33,548 nucleotides of DNA. Origin: Candidatus Thiosymbion sp. (lineage in GTDB: Bacteria > Pseudomonadota > Gammaproteobacteria > Chromatiales > Chromatiaceae). Shown here piece by piece: positions 24,837-33,186 of this stretch. The stretch is taken from positions 1-33,548 of the forward strand of contig JAHDND010000157.1 in assembly GCA_018435665.1 (NCBI GenBank), given 5' to 3'. The position numbers and the translations under genes were made by a program. The first letter of the stretch is position 1; each line of letters opens with the position of its first letter. The notes beneath the pieces are model-generated. The model was not told the origin of the DNA, ran no database searches, and was given only the letters and a program-made list of their open reading frames with translations.

Positions 24837-24853
24837 TATCGAAGAATCCGATA
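24837..24853. promoter_or_regulatory. LysR-type operator (T-N11-A)
   Basis: TATCG-AAGAATC-CGATA is an inverted repeat with the LysR-type T-N11-A core (T24839, A24851). It lies 14 bp upstream of the LysR start and overlaps a TATAGA that may be its -10 element. The 232-bp divergent region serves both the LysR gene and the DsrC-like gene, so the site suits autoregulation and control of the neighbour. Confidence 0.55.
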
Positions 24854-24867
24854 TAGAATCCCCGGCC

Positions 24868-25914
24868 ATGGATATCGACCAGGTCAAGACCTTCTTGCAG
24901 GTGGCCGCCCACGGCAGTTTCCTTGAGGCGGCCAGTCGGGTGCATGTCACCCAATCCACGGTCAGCGCGCGCATTCAGAACCTGGAACAGGCCCTGGGGG
25001 CGCGGTTGTTCATCCGCAATCGCGCCGGGGCGATCCTGACGCCGGCCGGGCGGCGCTTTCTGCGCCATGCCAAGACGCTGGTGCTGACCTATGAACAGGC
25101 GCGCCACGACGTGGGCCTGCCGAGTCGCTTTCGCGCCAGCCTCACCATCGGCGCCCGCATCGCCCTCTGGGATGAGTTCCTGCCGCGTTGGGCCGCGCAA
25201 ATGCGTCGGCTGGCGCCGGACGTGTCGCTCAATACGGAGATCGGCTTCGAGGAGGACCTGATGCGCCGGGTGATCGCCGGCACCCTGGATCTGGCGCTGA
25301 TGTATGGCCCTAGCCAGGGAGCCGGTCTGCGGGTGGACTACCTGTTCGACGAGACCCTGATCCTGGTCACCCCGGACCCGCCACCCGCGGATCGCATGGG
25401 GCGAGAAGGGGATTGCGCACTGGACCAGGCTCAGGTCCAAATATTCCAGGGCCAGGATCAAGCGCTTGACTTGAGCAAAGGCCAGGAACATAACCAGGCC
25501 CCGGATTTGGCGCGGGGACTAGACCTGGACCGTGGCGGAAACCAGAAGTTGATGCGGGACCCAGCCCAAGTCCAGGCCTACTCAGCAGGGGTCGATGATG
25601 ACTACGTCTACGTGGACTGGGGCCCGACCTTCTACGCCGAGCATCGCAAGGTCTACCCGGATTTCGAGCGGCCGGCCCGGACCGCCAACATCGGCTGGCT
25701 GGGGCTGCAATTGATCCTGGCCGATCGGGGCACCTGCTTCGTGCCCGAACGGGTCGCGGCGGCCTACTTACGCGGCGGCTGTCTCCACCGGGTCCCGGAT
25801 AGCCCGATCCTGCGGATGCCGGCCTACGTGGTCTACCCCCGGGAGTCGGACAACGAGGTGCTGGCCACGGCCCTGGGGGTGCTGCGGGAACTGGTGACGG
25901 AGCAGGCGGCATAG
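24868..25914 (+). CDS. LysR-family transcriptional regulator with an in-frame insertion
   Basis: 348 residues, about 50 more than most family members. The N-terminal winged helix-turn-helix is canonical (MDIDQVKTFLQVAAHGSFLE, AASRVHVTQSTVSARIQNLE, GARLFIRN). The effector-binding domain begins near residue 90 (LTIGARIALWDEFLPRW, GTLDLALMYGP). After LILVTPDPPPADR there is a hydrophilic Gln/Asp/Leu-rich stretch of about 60 residues (DQAQVQIFQGQDQALDLSKG and onward) that does not resemble the family. The normal fold then resumes at DYVYVDWGPTFYAEH. The DNA of the stretch (about 25385-25600) is built from variants of CCAGG-A-CA. It lies between the two subdomains, where a loop may tolerate it. It is divergent from the DsrC-like gene and close to the catabolic operon, either of which could be its target. 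Confidence 0.9.
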   Translation: MDIDQVKTFLQVAAHGSFLEAASRVHVTQSTVSARIQNLEQALGARLFIRNRAGAILTPAGRRFLRHAKTLVLTYEQARHDVGLPSRFRASLTIGARIALWDEFLPRWAAQMRRLAPDVSLNTEIGFEEDLMRRVIAGTLDLALMYGPSQGAGLRVDYLFDETLILVTPDPPPADRMGREGDCALDQAQVQIFQGQDQALDLSKGQEHNQAPDLARGLDLDRGGNQKLMRDPAQVQAYSAGVDDDYVYVDWGPTFYAEHRKVYPDFERPARTANIGWLGLQLILADRGTCFVPERVAAAYLRGGCLHRVPDSPILRMPAYVVYPRESDNEVLATALGVLRELVTEQAA

Positions 25915-25955
25915 GCCGCTACGCCTCACAATTCCGATTTCGGCCTCGATGGGGA

Positions 25956-26055
25956 GGGTCGGGTGACGTCTGGCGGGGGTGTCGCCAGCATGGATGCTGG
26001 CGGCAAGCCTACAGGGACGTATTCACGGCGTCCCCCGCCAGACGCCACCCGACCC
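25956..26055. repeat. Large inverted repeat with internal hairpins
   Basis: Outer arms of 24 bp (25956-25979 and 26032-26055) match as reverse complements at 23 positions. The 52-bp loop holds a perfect hairpin CGCCAGCAT-GG-ATGCTGGCG (25983-26002) and a shorter GGGACG/CGTCCC pair (26014-26034). The folded form would be a multi-branched cruciform. The left edge GGAGGGTCGGGT also occurs at 2763 and 15556 in reverse. It lies between two convergent genes (LysR and CBS). It could act as a bidirectional terminator, a structured RNA, or a non-autonomous mobile element. Confidence 0.8.
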
Positions 26056-26115
26056 GGAAACACCGATAATTGACGTGCAATGTCTGTAACGTAATGGCCA
26101 ATTTCGGGCGACGGT

Positions 26116-26757
26116 TCAGGAGGCTTCCGGCGCCTCCAGGTGACAGGCGTGGAGGAACTGCTTGCGCAGCAGCAGACCCGCCAGCCGCCCCTCGGGGCTG
26201 ACCACGGGCATGGCCCGGCCCGGGTGGCTGGCAAAGGCCTTCATCAATTGCCGGAAGCCGGCCCCCACGGGGACGGTCACCGCGGGGCTGGCCATGAGGT
26301 CCCGCACCGGGCGCTGACAGTCCTCGGGACGGATGAGATCCGGCTCGACCATCAGCCGGGCGAGCAGGGCCAGAAAGGTCTCCGCCCCCAGGGTGCGCAG
26401 GACATCCGTCTCGCTGAGGATGCCGATAACCAGGCCCTCCCCATCCACCACCGGCAAGGCCTTCAGCCCCTGGCGGACGAATTGGGGAATGGCCTCCTTC
26501 AGCCGCATCGTGGGCAGCAGGGGCTGGATGTCCCCCCGCATCAGCCGCCCGGCGCTGATACCGCGAAACAGCCGCTCCCGACCGTGGCGATAGGCCAGGT
26601 GGTAAAGCTCCCGGAAATCGGCGGTGGAGATGTCCAGATAACCGGGAATCTCCCCCATCGCCTCCAGGATGTCCGCATCGGAGAGTTCGATCTCCCCGGC
26701 CTCCAGAGAAGGCGTATCGGGCTCGGTGGACGCGCGGAGGGGCAGGGGCTGTTGCAT
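26116..26757 (-). CDS. CBS-domain protein in the nap operon
   Basis: 213 residues with two CBS motifs, about 75-132 (MRLKEAIPQF, KALPVVDGEGLVIGILSETD) and about 150-207 (VRDLMASPAVTVPVGAGFRQ, AMPVVSPEGRLAGLLLRKQF). Such pairs bind adenine nucleotides and sense energy state. No attached enzyme or channel is seen. Its ATG (26757) follows the napB stop with no gap (TAGATG on the minus strand), so it is translationally coupled to napB. I infer a regulatory role in nitrate respiration; a CBS gene is not part of the usual nap set. Confidence 0.88.
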   Translation of the reverse strand: MQQPLPLRASTEPDTPSLEAGEIELSDADILEAMGEIPGYLDISTADFRELYHLAYRHGRERLFRGISAGRLMRGDIQPLLPTMRLKEAIPQFVRQGLKALPVVDGEGLVIGILSETDVLRTLGAETFLALLARLMVEPDLIRPEDCQRPVRDLMASPAVTVPVGAGFRQLMKAFASHPGRAMPVVSPEGRLAGLLLRKQFLHACHLEAPEAS

Positions 26758-27219
26758 CTACTTCTTCACCAAAGCCTGGAAGGTGTTCTCCACCAACGGC
26801 TCGGCGTCGGCTTGGGGGACATGGCACTGGGTGCAGAAATGCCGGTTACCGACCGGTTTGTTGTGCTTTTTCCCCTGGCGATCGACGTAATGGGACTTGC
26901 TCATGGGCACCGATTTGGCCTCCTCATCGTCGTCCTTGCCGGCGGCGCCCTCCATGTGGCATTTCAGGCAGCCATTTTCCTTGAGATTGATCTCGTACTT
27001 CTCCGTGGTGTGGGGCACCAGGGGGGGTTGATCCTTGAAGTTGCGCGGGATGTTTTCCTTGTCATTGATGTACTTGAACGGATCCGGCGCCGGTTCGGTG
27101 GCGGTGATCGGCAGGTCGCCGCGCAGGGAGTCGATGGTCGTCGCGGCTTGTCCGGGCAGGGTCGCCAGTCCGGTCAGACCGGTGAGCGCCAGGGCCAGAA
27201 GGGCTGTGGATGGCTTCAT
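26758..27219 (-). CDS. napB: Periplasmic nitrate reductase diheme cytochrome subunit NapB
   Basis: 153 residues with a Sec signal peptide (ALLALALTGLTGLATLPGQA) and two c-type heme sites, CLKCH (84-88) and CTQCH (129-133). It delivers electrons to NapA in the periplasm. H70 (VPHTTEKYEI) and H110 (KSHYVDRQG) are suitable distal heme ligands, as in known NapB. It has a strong AGGAGG ribosome-binding site on the minus strand, and its ATG overlaps the napH stop as ATGA. Length and heme spacing are normal. Confidence 0.96.
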   Translation of the reverse strand: MKPSTALLALALTGLTGLATLPGQAATTIDSLRGDLPITATEPAPDPFKYINDKENIPRNFKDQPPLVPHTTEKYEINLKENGCLKCHMEGAAGKDDDEEAKSVPMSKSHYVDRQGKKHNKPVGNRHFCTQCHVPQADAEPLVENTFQALVKK

Positions 27220-28130
27220 GACGATACCTCCTGAGGGTGGTTGTCGCCGGTGTTGACCGGTCGGATTTTATGAGCGGAACGAGTGAAACGGGTGGTGAAG
27301 GCGAAGACCTCGCGCCCGCAGACATCGATGCAGCGGCCGCAGTTGGTGCAATGGCCAGAGAGGATCACCGGCCCCAGGCCCTGGTCCGCCCCCTTCAGGG
27401 CGGGCTTAATGACCTGGTGTTCCGGACAGACGGCGAAGCAGTCCAGGCAGTCGTCGCAGCGCTCCCGGCGCAGGGCGCCGACGCGCACCAGGGCGACCCC
27501 GCCCAGCAGGCCGTAAAAGGCGCCCACCGGGCAGAGATGACCGCACCAGGCCCGCCGGCCGACGAAAAGGTCGAGCAGGAAGATGGCGACCAGGACCCCC
27601 CAGGCCAGCCCCATCCCAAAGACCAGCCCGCGGTAGACCATGGACACCGGGTTGACCAGTTCCCAGGCCAGACCGCCACTGACCGCCGCCAGCAACGGGA
27701 TGGCCCCCAGCAACCAGTTTCGGGTCTGGTCCGAGAACCGGGCCCCGCCCTTGATGCCCAGCCGGCAGCGCAACCATTCGGCAGCATCGGTGATGGGATT
27801 CACCGGGCAGACCCAACTGCAATAGACCCGGCCGCCGACCAGCAGGTAGAAGACCAGCACGATGGCCGCGCCCGTCACGGCGGTGGCCGCCGGCATCTGG
27901 CCGCTGGCCAAGACCTGTAGCAGGAGCAGGGGATCGGTCAGGGGCAGGACCTCCAGGGTCAGGCTGGAGGCCAGGTTGCCTTTGACAATCCAGATCCCTA
28001 GCCAGGGACCGGCGAGAAAGAGGCCAAGAATGACCAGTTGGCTGAGCCGCCGCGCCAGCAGCCAGCGGTGGGCGACGAACCAGCCCTTGCGCCGGATCGC
28101 CTCGGCACCGGGTCGATCGCCGGGCTTCAT
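27216..28130 (-). CDS. napH: Membrane quinol oxidase-type subunit NapH
   Basis: 304 residues with about four transmembrane helices (LSQLVILGLFLAGPWLGIWI, an Ala/Val-rich second, LLGAIPLLAAVSGGLAW, GVLVAIFLLDLFVG). It has two CxxxCP motifs (YCSWVCPVNP, WCGHLCPVGA) and two cytoplasmic 4Fe-4S clusters (CDDCLDCFAVCPEH, CTNCGRCIDVCGREV). In the nap system NapH with NapG takes electrons from quinol. Because napC is absent here, NapGH probably forms the main route to NapB/NapA. It overlaps napB by 4 bp and follows napG after about 100 bp of non-coding DNA. Confidence 0.95.
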   Translation of the reverse strand: MKPGDRPGAEAIRRKGWFVAHRWLLARRLSQLVILGLFLAGPWLGIWIVKGNLASSLTLEVLPLTDPLLLLQVLASGQMPAATAVTGAAIVLVFYLLVGGRVYCSWVCPVNPITDAAEWLRCRLGIKGGARFSDQTRNWLLGAIPLLAAVSGGLAWELVNPVSMVYRGLVFGMGLAWGVLVAIFLLDLFVGRRAWCGHLCPVGAFYGLLGGVALVRVGALRRERCDDCLDCFAVCPEHQVIKPALKGADQGLGPVILSGHCTNCGRCIDVCGREVFAFTTRFTRSAHKIRPVNTGDNHPQEVSS

Positions 28131-28232
28131 CGCTGACCTCCCCCGCGCATCGGATACTTCACCTCCGTCTTGGATACCTCCCGCATGCGAAAGGGTGGCC
28201 GGGTCCCGAGCATCAGACAGTGTTCCCTCATC

Positions 28233-29228
28233 TCAGATGCCTCCCCCACGGTTGAGGGTCTCCAAGGGATTGGCGGGGAAGGGGGAGGCCGCTGCGGGTG
28301 GCAGCGGCGGCATGATGTCGGGCGCCAAGGCTGACGAAGGGTCGGGACCCAGAGAAGCGCCAGGCCCAAGGGCAGGGTAGGGCGCCGGCGCTGACGGAGC
28401 GGGGGAGGGGACAGCAGCCCCCCCCGGCTCGGCGGGCAAGAGCCCCCGGCCACCATGCTCGTAGCGCATGCCCTCCGGCAGGTTGTACTGATGCGGCGTG
28501 TCCGGGGTGACGAGGGACCCGCCCGCGTCGGCCTTCTGCTCCCAGCCCAGGCGGTAGTGCTGGCCCAGCAGGCCCTTGGCCAGGGCGATGGGCAGGACCT
28601 TGATCGCCGCCTCGTCGAGGATGCAGGCCTTCTCGCACTTGCCGCAGCCCGTGCAGTCCCGCGAATGGACCACCGGGATGAAGAGGGCGTGCTTGCCGCT
28701 GCGGGCATTGTGCTGCTTGTTCAGGCTGATGGCCTTGCCGCGCACCGGGCAGATGTTGAAGCAGACCTCGCAGCGCAGGCCCTGGAAGGCGATGCACGAC
28801 TCCTGATCGATGAGCACCGCCAGCCCCATCCGTGAATCCTCGATCCGGGTCAGCTCCGGGTCCAGGGCCCCGGTGGGGCAGGCCTTGACGCAGGGCAGGT
28901 CGTCGCACATCTCGCAAGGGATGTCGCGGGCCACGAAATAGGGCGTACCCAGGGCGACCTCGTCGCCGAGTTGGGCCAGCTTCAGGGTGTCATAGGGGCA
29001 ATCACGCACGCACAGACCGCAGCGGATGCAGGCCCCCTGGAACAGGGCCTCGTCATCCGCCGCCCCCGGCGGGCGAATGGCGGTGGCGGGCAAGGCCCGG
29101 GCCTGGCGCTGCTGGACGCCCACCAGCCCCGCCACCAGGGCCACCCCGGCGACGGTGCGCAGGCCGTCCGTCAGCCAGCGCCGCCGCCCGGGGTCGAACC
29201 CCTTTTGGCCTTTCTCATTACCGATCAT
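28233..29228 (-). CDS. napG: Ferredoxin-type electron carrier NapG with a Pro/Ala-rich tail insertion
   Basis: 331 residues. The N-terminus has a twin-arginine-like signal ([10 protein letters not shown]) and a hydrophobic stretch ([13 protein letters not shown]), placing the clusters in the periplasm. Four 4Fe-4S sites are visible: [42 protein letters not shown] and [12 protein letters not shown]. The protein transfers electrons with NapH toward NapB. After [10 protein letters not shown] the C-terminus is a Pro/Ala/Gly-rich tract of about 60 residues ([20 protein letters not shown] and onward) before [12 protein letters not shown]. NapG proteins I know end soon after the last cluster domain, so the tract looks inserted near the end. 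The region is encoded by plus-strand 28262-28440. Confidence 0.94.
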   Translation of the reverse strand: MIGNEKGQKGFDPGRRRWLTDGLRTVAGVALVAGLVGVQQRQARALPATAIRPPGAADDEALFQGACIRCGLCVRDCPYDTLKLAQLGDEVALGTPYFVARDIPCEMCDDLPCVKACPTGALDPELTRIEDSRMGLAVLIDQESCIAFQGLRCEVCFNICPVRGKAISLNKQHNARSGKHALFIPVVHSRDCTGCGKCEKACILDEAAIKVLPIALAKGLLGQHYRLGWEQKADAGGSLVTPDTPHQYNLPEGMRYEHGGRGLLPAEPGGAAVPSPAPSAPAPYPALGPGASLGPDPSSALAPDIMPPLPPAAASPFPANPLETLNRGGGI

Positions 29229-29254
29229 GGTCGTAGGTTAACGCCAGGTAAGCG

Positions 29255-29346
29255 CTCTCCCCCTCCCCCCAACCCCCTCCCACGAGGGGAGGGGGGGTCT
29301 TAAAAGCTCCCTCCCCCCTGGTGGGGGAGGGCTGGGGAGAGGGGGA
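29255..29346. repeat. Two facing copies of the C-rich/G-rich repeat between napA and napG
   Basis: A direct copy at 29306-29346 (GCTCCCTCCCCCCTGG to GGGGAGAGGGGGA) is preceded by a copy in the opposite orientation at 29255-29297 (CTCTCCCCCTCCCCCCAACC onward). Together they make a larger inverted repeat inside the nap operon's 194-bp gap. They could fold in the transcript and lower expression of the genes after napA, or protect upstream mRNA. Confidence 0.85.
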
Positions 29347-29422
29347 AACACGCTCGCGACACCCACACCCCTCGCTTTCGCAACCGATCGGCATCATTAG
29401 CCTTCCCCCCGTCTTCTGGCCC

Positions 29423-31966
29423 TCAAGCCTTCATCACCTTCACCGCCACCTTCTTGAAATCCGTTTCTTTCGACAGGGGATCGGTGGCGTCGAGGACCAG
29501 CTTGTTGACCAGGCGGCTGGCGTCGAAGAAGGGGACATAGACCATGCCCTCGGGCATCTTGTTGCGCCCCTTGGTCTCCACCCGGCAGATAATCTCGCCG
29601 CGGCGGCTGGAAATCCTGGCCGGGTCGCCGCGCTTGAGACCGCGCTTCTCGGCGTCGGCGGGATTCATGAACACCTGGGCGTCGGGCACGGCGCGGTACA
29701 GCTCCGGGACGCGCCGGGTCATGGAGCCGGAGTGCCAATGCTCCAGCACCCGCCCGGTGGACAGCCACAGGTCGTAGTCCTGGTCCGGCGACTCCGCCGG
29801 CGGCTCGTAGGGGGCGGTGATGATGTTGGCCTTGCCATCCGGGTTGCCGTAGAAGGCCACCTTGGCGCCCTTGGGGACGAAGGGGTCATAGCCCTCGCGA
29901 TAGCGCCACAGGGTCTCCTTGCCGTTCACCACCGGCCAGCGCATGCCGCGCACCTTGTGGTACTGATCGAAGGCCGCCAGGTCGTGACCCTTCTTGGGCC
30001 CCTCCAGGCCGAAGATGCGGTACTCCTCGAACAGGCCCTTCTGCAGATAAAAGCCGAAGGCCTCCATCTCGTCGTTGGGATAGACGTTACCCCGGTCGTC
30101 CTTCACCTTCTGCTTGGCGAACTGGTTCACCGCCCCATTGGCGAACAGCACCTCATACAGGGTCTTGCCGCGATATTGCGGATTCTTGTCCAGCAGCTCC
30201 TGGGGCCAGACCTCGTCGGTCTTGAAACGCTTGGAGAACTCCACGTACTGCCACAGGTCGGAGCGACTCTCCCCCGGGGCCTTGACCTGCTGCCGCCAGA
30301 GCTGGGTGCGGCGCTCGGCGTTGCCAAAGCCGCCCTCCTTCTCGGTCCACATCGCCACCGGCAGGATCAGGTCCGCGGCCAGGGCGGAGACGGTGGGGTA
30401 GGCCTCGGAGACCACCACGAAGGTCGCCGGGTTGCGCCAGCCGGGGTACATCTCCTCGTTGATATTGGGCCCGCACTGCATGTTGTTGGTGGTGCTGGTC
30501 CAGTAGCAGTTCAGCTTGCCGTCCTTGAGCATCCGGCTCTGCAAGACGGCGTGATAGCCAATCTTGCCCGGCAGGGTGCCCTCGGGGAGCTTCCACACCT
30601 TCTCGGCGTAGTCCCGGTGCTCCTTCTTCTCCACCACCATGTCCGCCGGCAGCCGGTGGGCGAAGGTGCCGACCTCCCGGGCCGTGCCACAGGCGGAGGG
30701 CTGGCCGGTGAGGGAGAAGGGCCCGTTGCCCGGCTCGGAGATCTTGCCGGTGAGCAGGTGGACGTTGTACATCAGGCCGTTGACCCAGACCCCGCGCACG
30801 TGCTGGTTGAAGCCCATGGTCCAGTAAGAGACCACCTTCTTGCTGGGGTCGGCGTAGAGCCTGGCCAGGCGCTCCAGGCTCTCCACCGGCACCCCGGACA
30901 GCTCCGACACATACTCGGCGGTATAGGGCTCCAGGGACTGCTTGTAGTCCTCGAAGCTGATCTTGGTCAGATTGCCCTTGGCGGGGTTCTTGGCCGCCTT
31001 CTCCAGGGGGTGATCCGGACGCAGGCCATAGCCAATGTCCGTGGGCGTGGAATTGAAGTTGACATGGGCGTTGACGAAGTCCCAATTCACCTTGTCGTTG
31101 CTGACAATGTAATTGGCGATGTAGTTGAGGATCGCCAGGTCAGTCTGGGGCTTGAAGATGATGCCGTGATCGGCCAGCTCGAAGCTGCGATGCTCGAAGG
31201 TGGAGAGGACATGGACCTCGCAACCCTCCTTGGTCAGGCGGGTGTCAGTGAGGCGCGACCAGAGCACCGGGTGGTTCTCGGCCATGTTCGCCCCCCAGAG
31301 GACGAAGGCGTCCGCCTGCTCCAGGTCGTCATAGCAGCCCATGGGCTCGTCGGCACCGAAGGCGCGCATGAAGCCCACCACGGCGGTGGCCATGCAGTGA
31401 CGGGCGTTGGGGTCGATGTTGTTGGAGCGGAAGCCGGCCTTGTAGAGCTTGGCGGCGGCATAGCCCTCGTAGATGGTCCATTGGCCGGAGCCGAACATGC
31501 CCACCCGGGAGGTGACCTCTTCCGGCGGCTTGCCCTGGTTCTCCTCCAGGCTCTGTTTGATCGCCGCCTTCCACTTCTCGGCCATGAGGTCGAAGGCCTC
31601 GTCCCAGGACACCGGCTCGAACTGGCCCTCCTTGTCGTACTTGCCGTCCTTCTTGCGCAGCAGGGGCTGGGTCAGGCGGTCCTCGCCGTACATGATCTTG
31701 GACAAGAAGTAGCCCTTGATGCAGTTCAGGCCGCGGTTGACGGGGGCGTCCGGATCGCCCTGGGTCGCCACCACCCGCCCGTCCTTGGTGCCCACCAGCA
31801 CCGAGCAGCCCGTGCCGCAGAAGCGGCAGGGGGCCTTGTCCCAGCGAATGCCCTGATCATCCTTCTTGGCGGCGGCGGTCGCCACGCCGGGCAGCGCCAG
31901 CCCGGCCGCGGCGGCGGTGGCGGCGATGGCATTGCTCTTGATGAATTCCCGACGGGTCTGGTTCAT
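29423..31966 (-). CDS. napA: Periplasmic nitrate reductase catalytic subunit NapA
   Basis: 847 residues. A twin-arginine signal ([10 protein letters not shown]) precedes an Ala-rich stretch ending near ATAAA. A 4Fe-4S cluster is bound by C47, C50, C54 and C82 ([10 protein letters not shown] ... NCIKG). The bis-molybdopterin molybdenum is bound through C191 in [13 protein letters not shown]. The C-terminal domain carries [20 protein letters not shown], as in NapA. It reduces nitrate to nitrite in the periplasm, receiving electrons from NapB. Its ATG overlaps the napD stop as ATGA, with AGGAGA upstream. Length matches the family (about 830), and every key residue is present. Confidence 0.97.
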   Translation of the reverse strand: MNQTRREFIKSNAIAATAAAAGLALPGVATAAAKKDDQGIRWDKAPCRFCGTGCSVLVGTKDGRVVATQGDPDAPVNRGLNCIKGYFLSKIMYGEDRLTQPLLRKKDGKYDKEGQFEPVSWDEAFDLMAEKWKAAIKQSLEENQGKPPEEVTSRVGMFGSGQWTIYEGYAAAKLYKAGFRSNNIDPNARHCMATAVVGFMRAFGADEPMGCYDDLEQADAFVLWGANMAENHPVLWSRLTDTRLTKEGCEVHVLSTFEHRSFELADHGIIFKPQTDLAILNYIANYIVSNDKVNWDFVNAHVNFNSTPTDIGYGLRPDHPLEKAAKNPAKGNLTKISFEDYKQSLEPYTAEYVSELSGVPVESLERLARLYADPSKKVVSYWTMGFNQHVRGVWVNGLMYNVHLLTGKISEPGNGPFSLTGQPSACGTAREVGTFAHRLPADMVVEKKEHRDYAEKVWKLPEGTLPGKIGYHAVLQSRMLKDGKLNCYWTSTTNNMQCGPNINEEMYPGWRNPATFVVVSEAYPTVSALAADLILPVAMWTEKEGGFGNAERRTQLWRQQVKAPGESRSDLWQYVEFSKRFKTDEVWPQELLDKNPQYRGKTLYEVLFANGAVNQFAKQKVKDDRGNVYPNDEMEAFGFYLQKGLFEEYRIFGLEGPKKGHDLAAFDQYHKVRGMRWPVVNGKETLWRYREGYDPFVPKGAKVAFYGNPDGKANIITAPYEPPAESPDQDYDLWLSTGRVLEHWHSGSMTRRVPELYRAVPDAQVFMNPADAEKRGLKRGDPARISSRRGEIICRVETKGRNKMPEGMVYVPFFDASRLVNKLVLDATDPLSKETDFKKVAVKVMKA

Positions 31967-32280
31967 GGCGCGGTCTCCTGCGATGGCGAGGCGTTATTGT
32001 TGGCCCGGCCGGAACCGCTGGCGGCAGCGGGGCCGGCGCCGGTGTCGTTATCGACTTGATGATAGACGAGGGAAGAGGCGGCGACCCCGGGCAGGGACGC
32101 CAGATGATTCAGGCGATCGGCGCATTGGGCGTAAGAAGCGCCCTCGATGGTCACGACCAGGCGGCCGCCTTCCTGGGCATGCAGTTCCACGCCGTCGAGC
32201 CCTTGCAGCTCCAGCGCCAGCCGCGGGGCAAGCTCCGGGCGGGTCATCAACAGGATGCCGCAGACGTGATATTCGTCCAT
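31963..32280 (-). CDS. napD: NapA maturation chaperone NapD
   Basis: 105 residues, cytoplasmic. It has the NapD ferredoxin-like fold pattern: an N-terminal strand [20 protein letters not shown], then [20 protein letters not shown] and [18 protein letters not shown]. NapD binds the NapA Tat signal until the cofactor is inserted, which fits its place directly before napA. The last 25 residues ([20 protein letters not shown]) are low-complexity and probably disordered. First gene of the operon; the candidate Fnr-type site lies 87 bp upstream. Confidence 0.92.
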   Translation of the reverse strand: MDEYHVCGILLMTRPELAPRLALELQGLDGVELHAQEGGRLVVTIEGASYAQCADRLNHLASLPGVAASSLVYHQVDNDTGAGPAAASGSGRANNNASPSQETAP

Positions 32281-32366
32281 CTCGGTGGGTAGTTATTTTG
32301 GTGGCGGCATCCGGGTGGTGACGGACGCCAAGGCATGCAGATTACTCCCCGCCCCTGGCCAACGAC

Positions 32367-32380
32367 TTGACCAAGGTCAA
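32367..32380. promoter_or_regulatory. Fnr/Crp-family operator upstream of nap
   Basis: TTGAC-CAAG-GTCAA is a perfect 5-4-5 palindrome that matches the Fnr-family pattern TTGAT-N4-ATCAA except for one base in each half-site. It lies between napD (minus) and the DUF4160 gene (plus), at 87 bp and 30 bp from their starts. Control of nap by oxygen or nitrogen oxides is the obvious reading, but TTGACC could also be the -35 element of the rightward gene. Confidence 0.5.
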
Positions 32381-32409
32381 ACCAGTCGCGCTAGCTGCTA
32401 GGCTTGGGG

Positions 32410-32691
32410 ATGAGTAAAGGAAGCGTCGCCCCAAGAGGGTCGAGTCGCTTCTTTGGCATCATCATCGCGATGTTTTACAACGAACACAATCCGCCACATT
32501 TCCATGTCCGCTATGGCGACCACAAGGCTGAAATCGAAATCCGAACCCTGTCCGTGTTGGCCGGTAAACTACCGCCTCGTGCCTTGGGGCTGGTCATAGA
32601 ATGGGCCACACAGCATCAAGATGAGTTACTGATTGACTGGGAACTTGCCCGGCAGGATGCTGAGTTGAATCGCATCGCACCGCTGGAGTAG
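32410..32691 (+). CDS. DUF4160 protein
   Basis: 93 residues from the ATG at 32410; the TTG two codons earlier is less likely. The core FFGIIIAMFYNEHNPPHFHV followed by RYGDHKAEIEI is the DUF4160 signature, as is the C-terminal VIEWATQHQDELLIDWELA. The role is unknown; the family is usually encoded with a DUF2442 gene, as here (5 bp apart), and has been proposed to be toxin-antitoxin-like. The segment has lower GC than the nap genes beside it. Confidence 0.88.
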   Translation: MSKGSVAPRGSSRFFGIIIAMFYNEHNPPHFHVRYGDHKAEIEIRTLSVLAGKLPPRALGLVIEWATQHQDELLIDWELARQDAELNRIAPLE

Positions 32692-32696
32692 GCGCT

Positions 32697-32969
32697 ATGT
32701 TTCTTATCGATGTCTTACAAGTGCAGCCCTTGCCAGAGCGTCGCCTCAAATTGACGTTCGAGGATGGCTTGAAGGCCACAGTTGACCTGGATGCCATCGT
32801 CAAGACCTATCGCGGCGTGTTTTTACCCTTACTGGACGACCGATTTTTTCAACAAGTCAGGGTAGATCCGGAGTTGGGCACTATCGTTTGGCCAAACGGG
32901 GCGGATATATGCCCGGATGTCTTGTATAGCGTCGCATCGGGAAAACCCATCAGTATCCAGCATGCCTGA
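32697..32969 (+). CDS. DUF2442 protein
   Basis: 90 residues. The motif RLKLTFEDGLKATVDL near the N-terminus and the VDPELGTIVWPNGADICPDV pattern (family form: xxxGTIxWPNGADxxPExLY) identify DUF2442. It is the second gene of the DUF4160-DUF2442 pair; the function of the family is not known to me. Its last codons overlap the start of the PIN-domain remnant (ATG at 32962). Confidence 0.9.
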   Translation: MFLIDVLQVQPLPERRLKLTFEDGLKATVDLDAIVKTYRGVFLPLLDDRFFQQVRVDPELGTIVWPNGADICPDVLYSVASGKPISIQHA

Positions 32970-33186
32970 TCCCTTTCGATACGGGAACTGCATCGGCTTC
33001 CGCATCGCTAAGTTAGGCTTAAAAACCTTCGATGCCCTGCATGTCGCCTGCGCAATCTCTGCGAATGCGAATATTTTTGTCACCACTGACGATACCCTAC
33101 TGAGAAAATTGAAGGGTCATTCGGACATTATCGCCTTACCCCCAGCAGATGCCCTGGCGCAAGTGGAAAACTGGTATGAAAACTGA
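32962..33186 (+). pseudogene. C-terminal fragment of a PIN-domain ribonuclease (toxin-type)
   Basis: About 74 residues are readable. KTFDALHVACAISANANIFV and TTDDTLLRKLKG are the C-terminal half of a PIN domain, with two of its conserved acidic residues (D in FDALH and in TTDD). A complete PIN toxin is about 130-150 residues and starts with a strand carrying the first catalytic aspartate. That half is missing. The first dozen codons (PDPFRYGNCIG) look unrelated, so a deletion seems to have joined the gene remnant to the end of the DUF2442 gene. It probably has no nuclease activity. Confidence 0.75.

Noticed and set aside
29255..29346. Rho-independent terminator within the nap operon
   Set aside because: The hairpin arms are C/G runs without a following T-run on either strand, and intact nap genes continue beyond it.
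29321..32059. A 912-codon open frame on the plus strand opposite napA
   Set aside because: It mirrors the napA gene, whose protein has all NapA cofactor motifs. The frame is open because of GC-rich codon bias and has no domain pattern of its own.
32410..32969. Proven toxin-antitoxin module for DUF4160/DUF2442
   Set aside because: The pairing is typical, but no catalytic toxin motif can be seen in either protein, so I only note the association.
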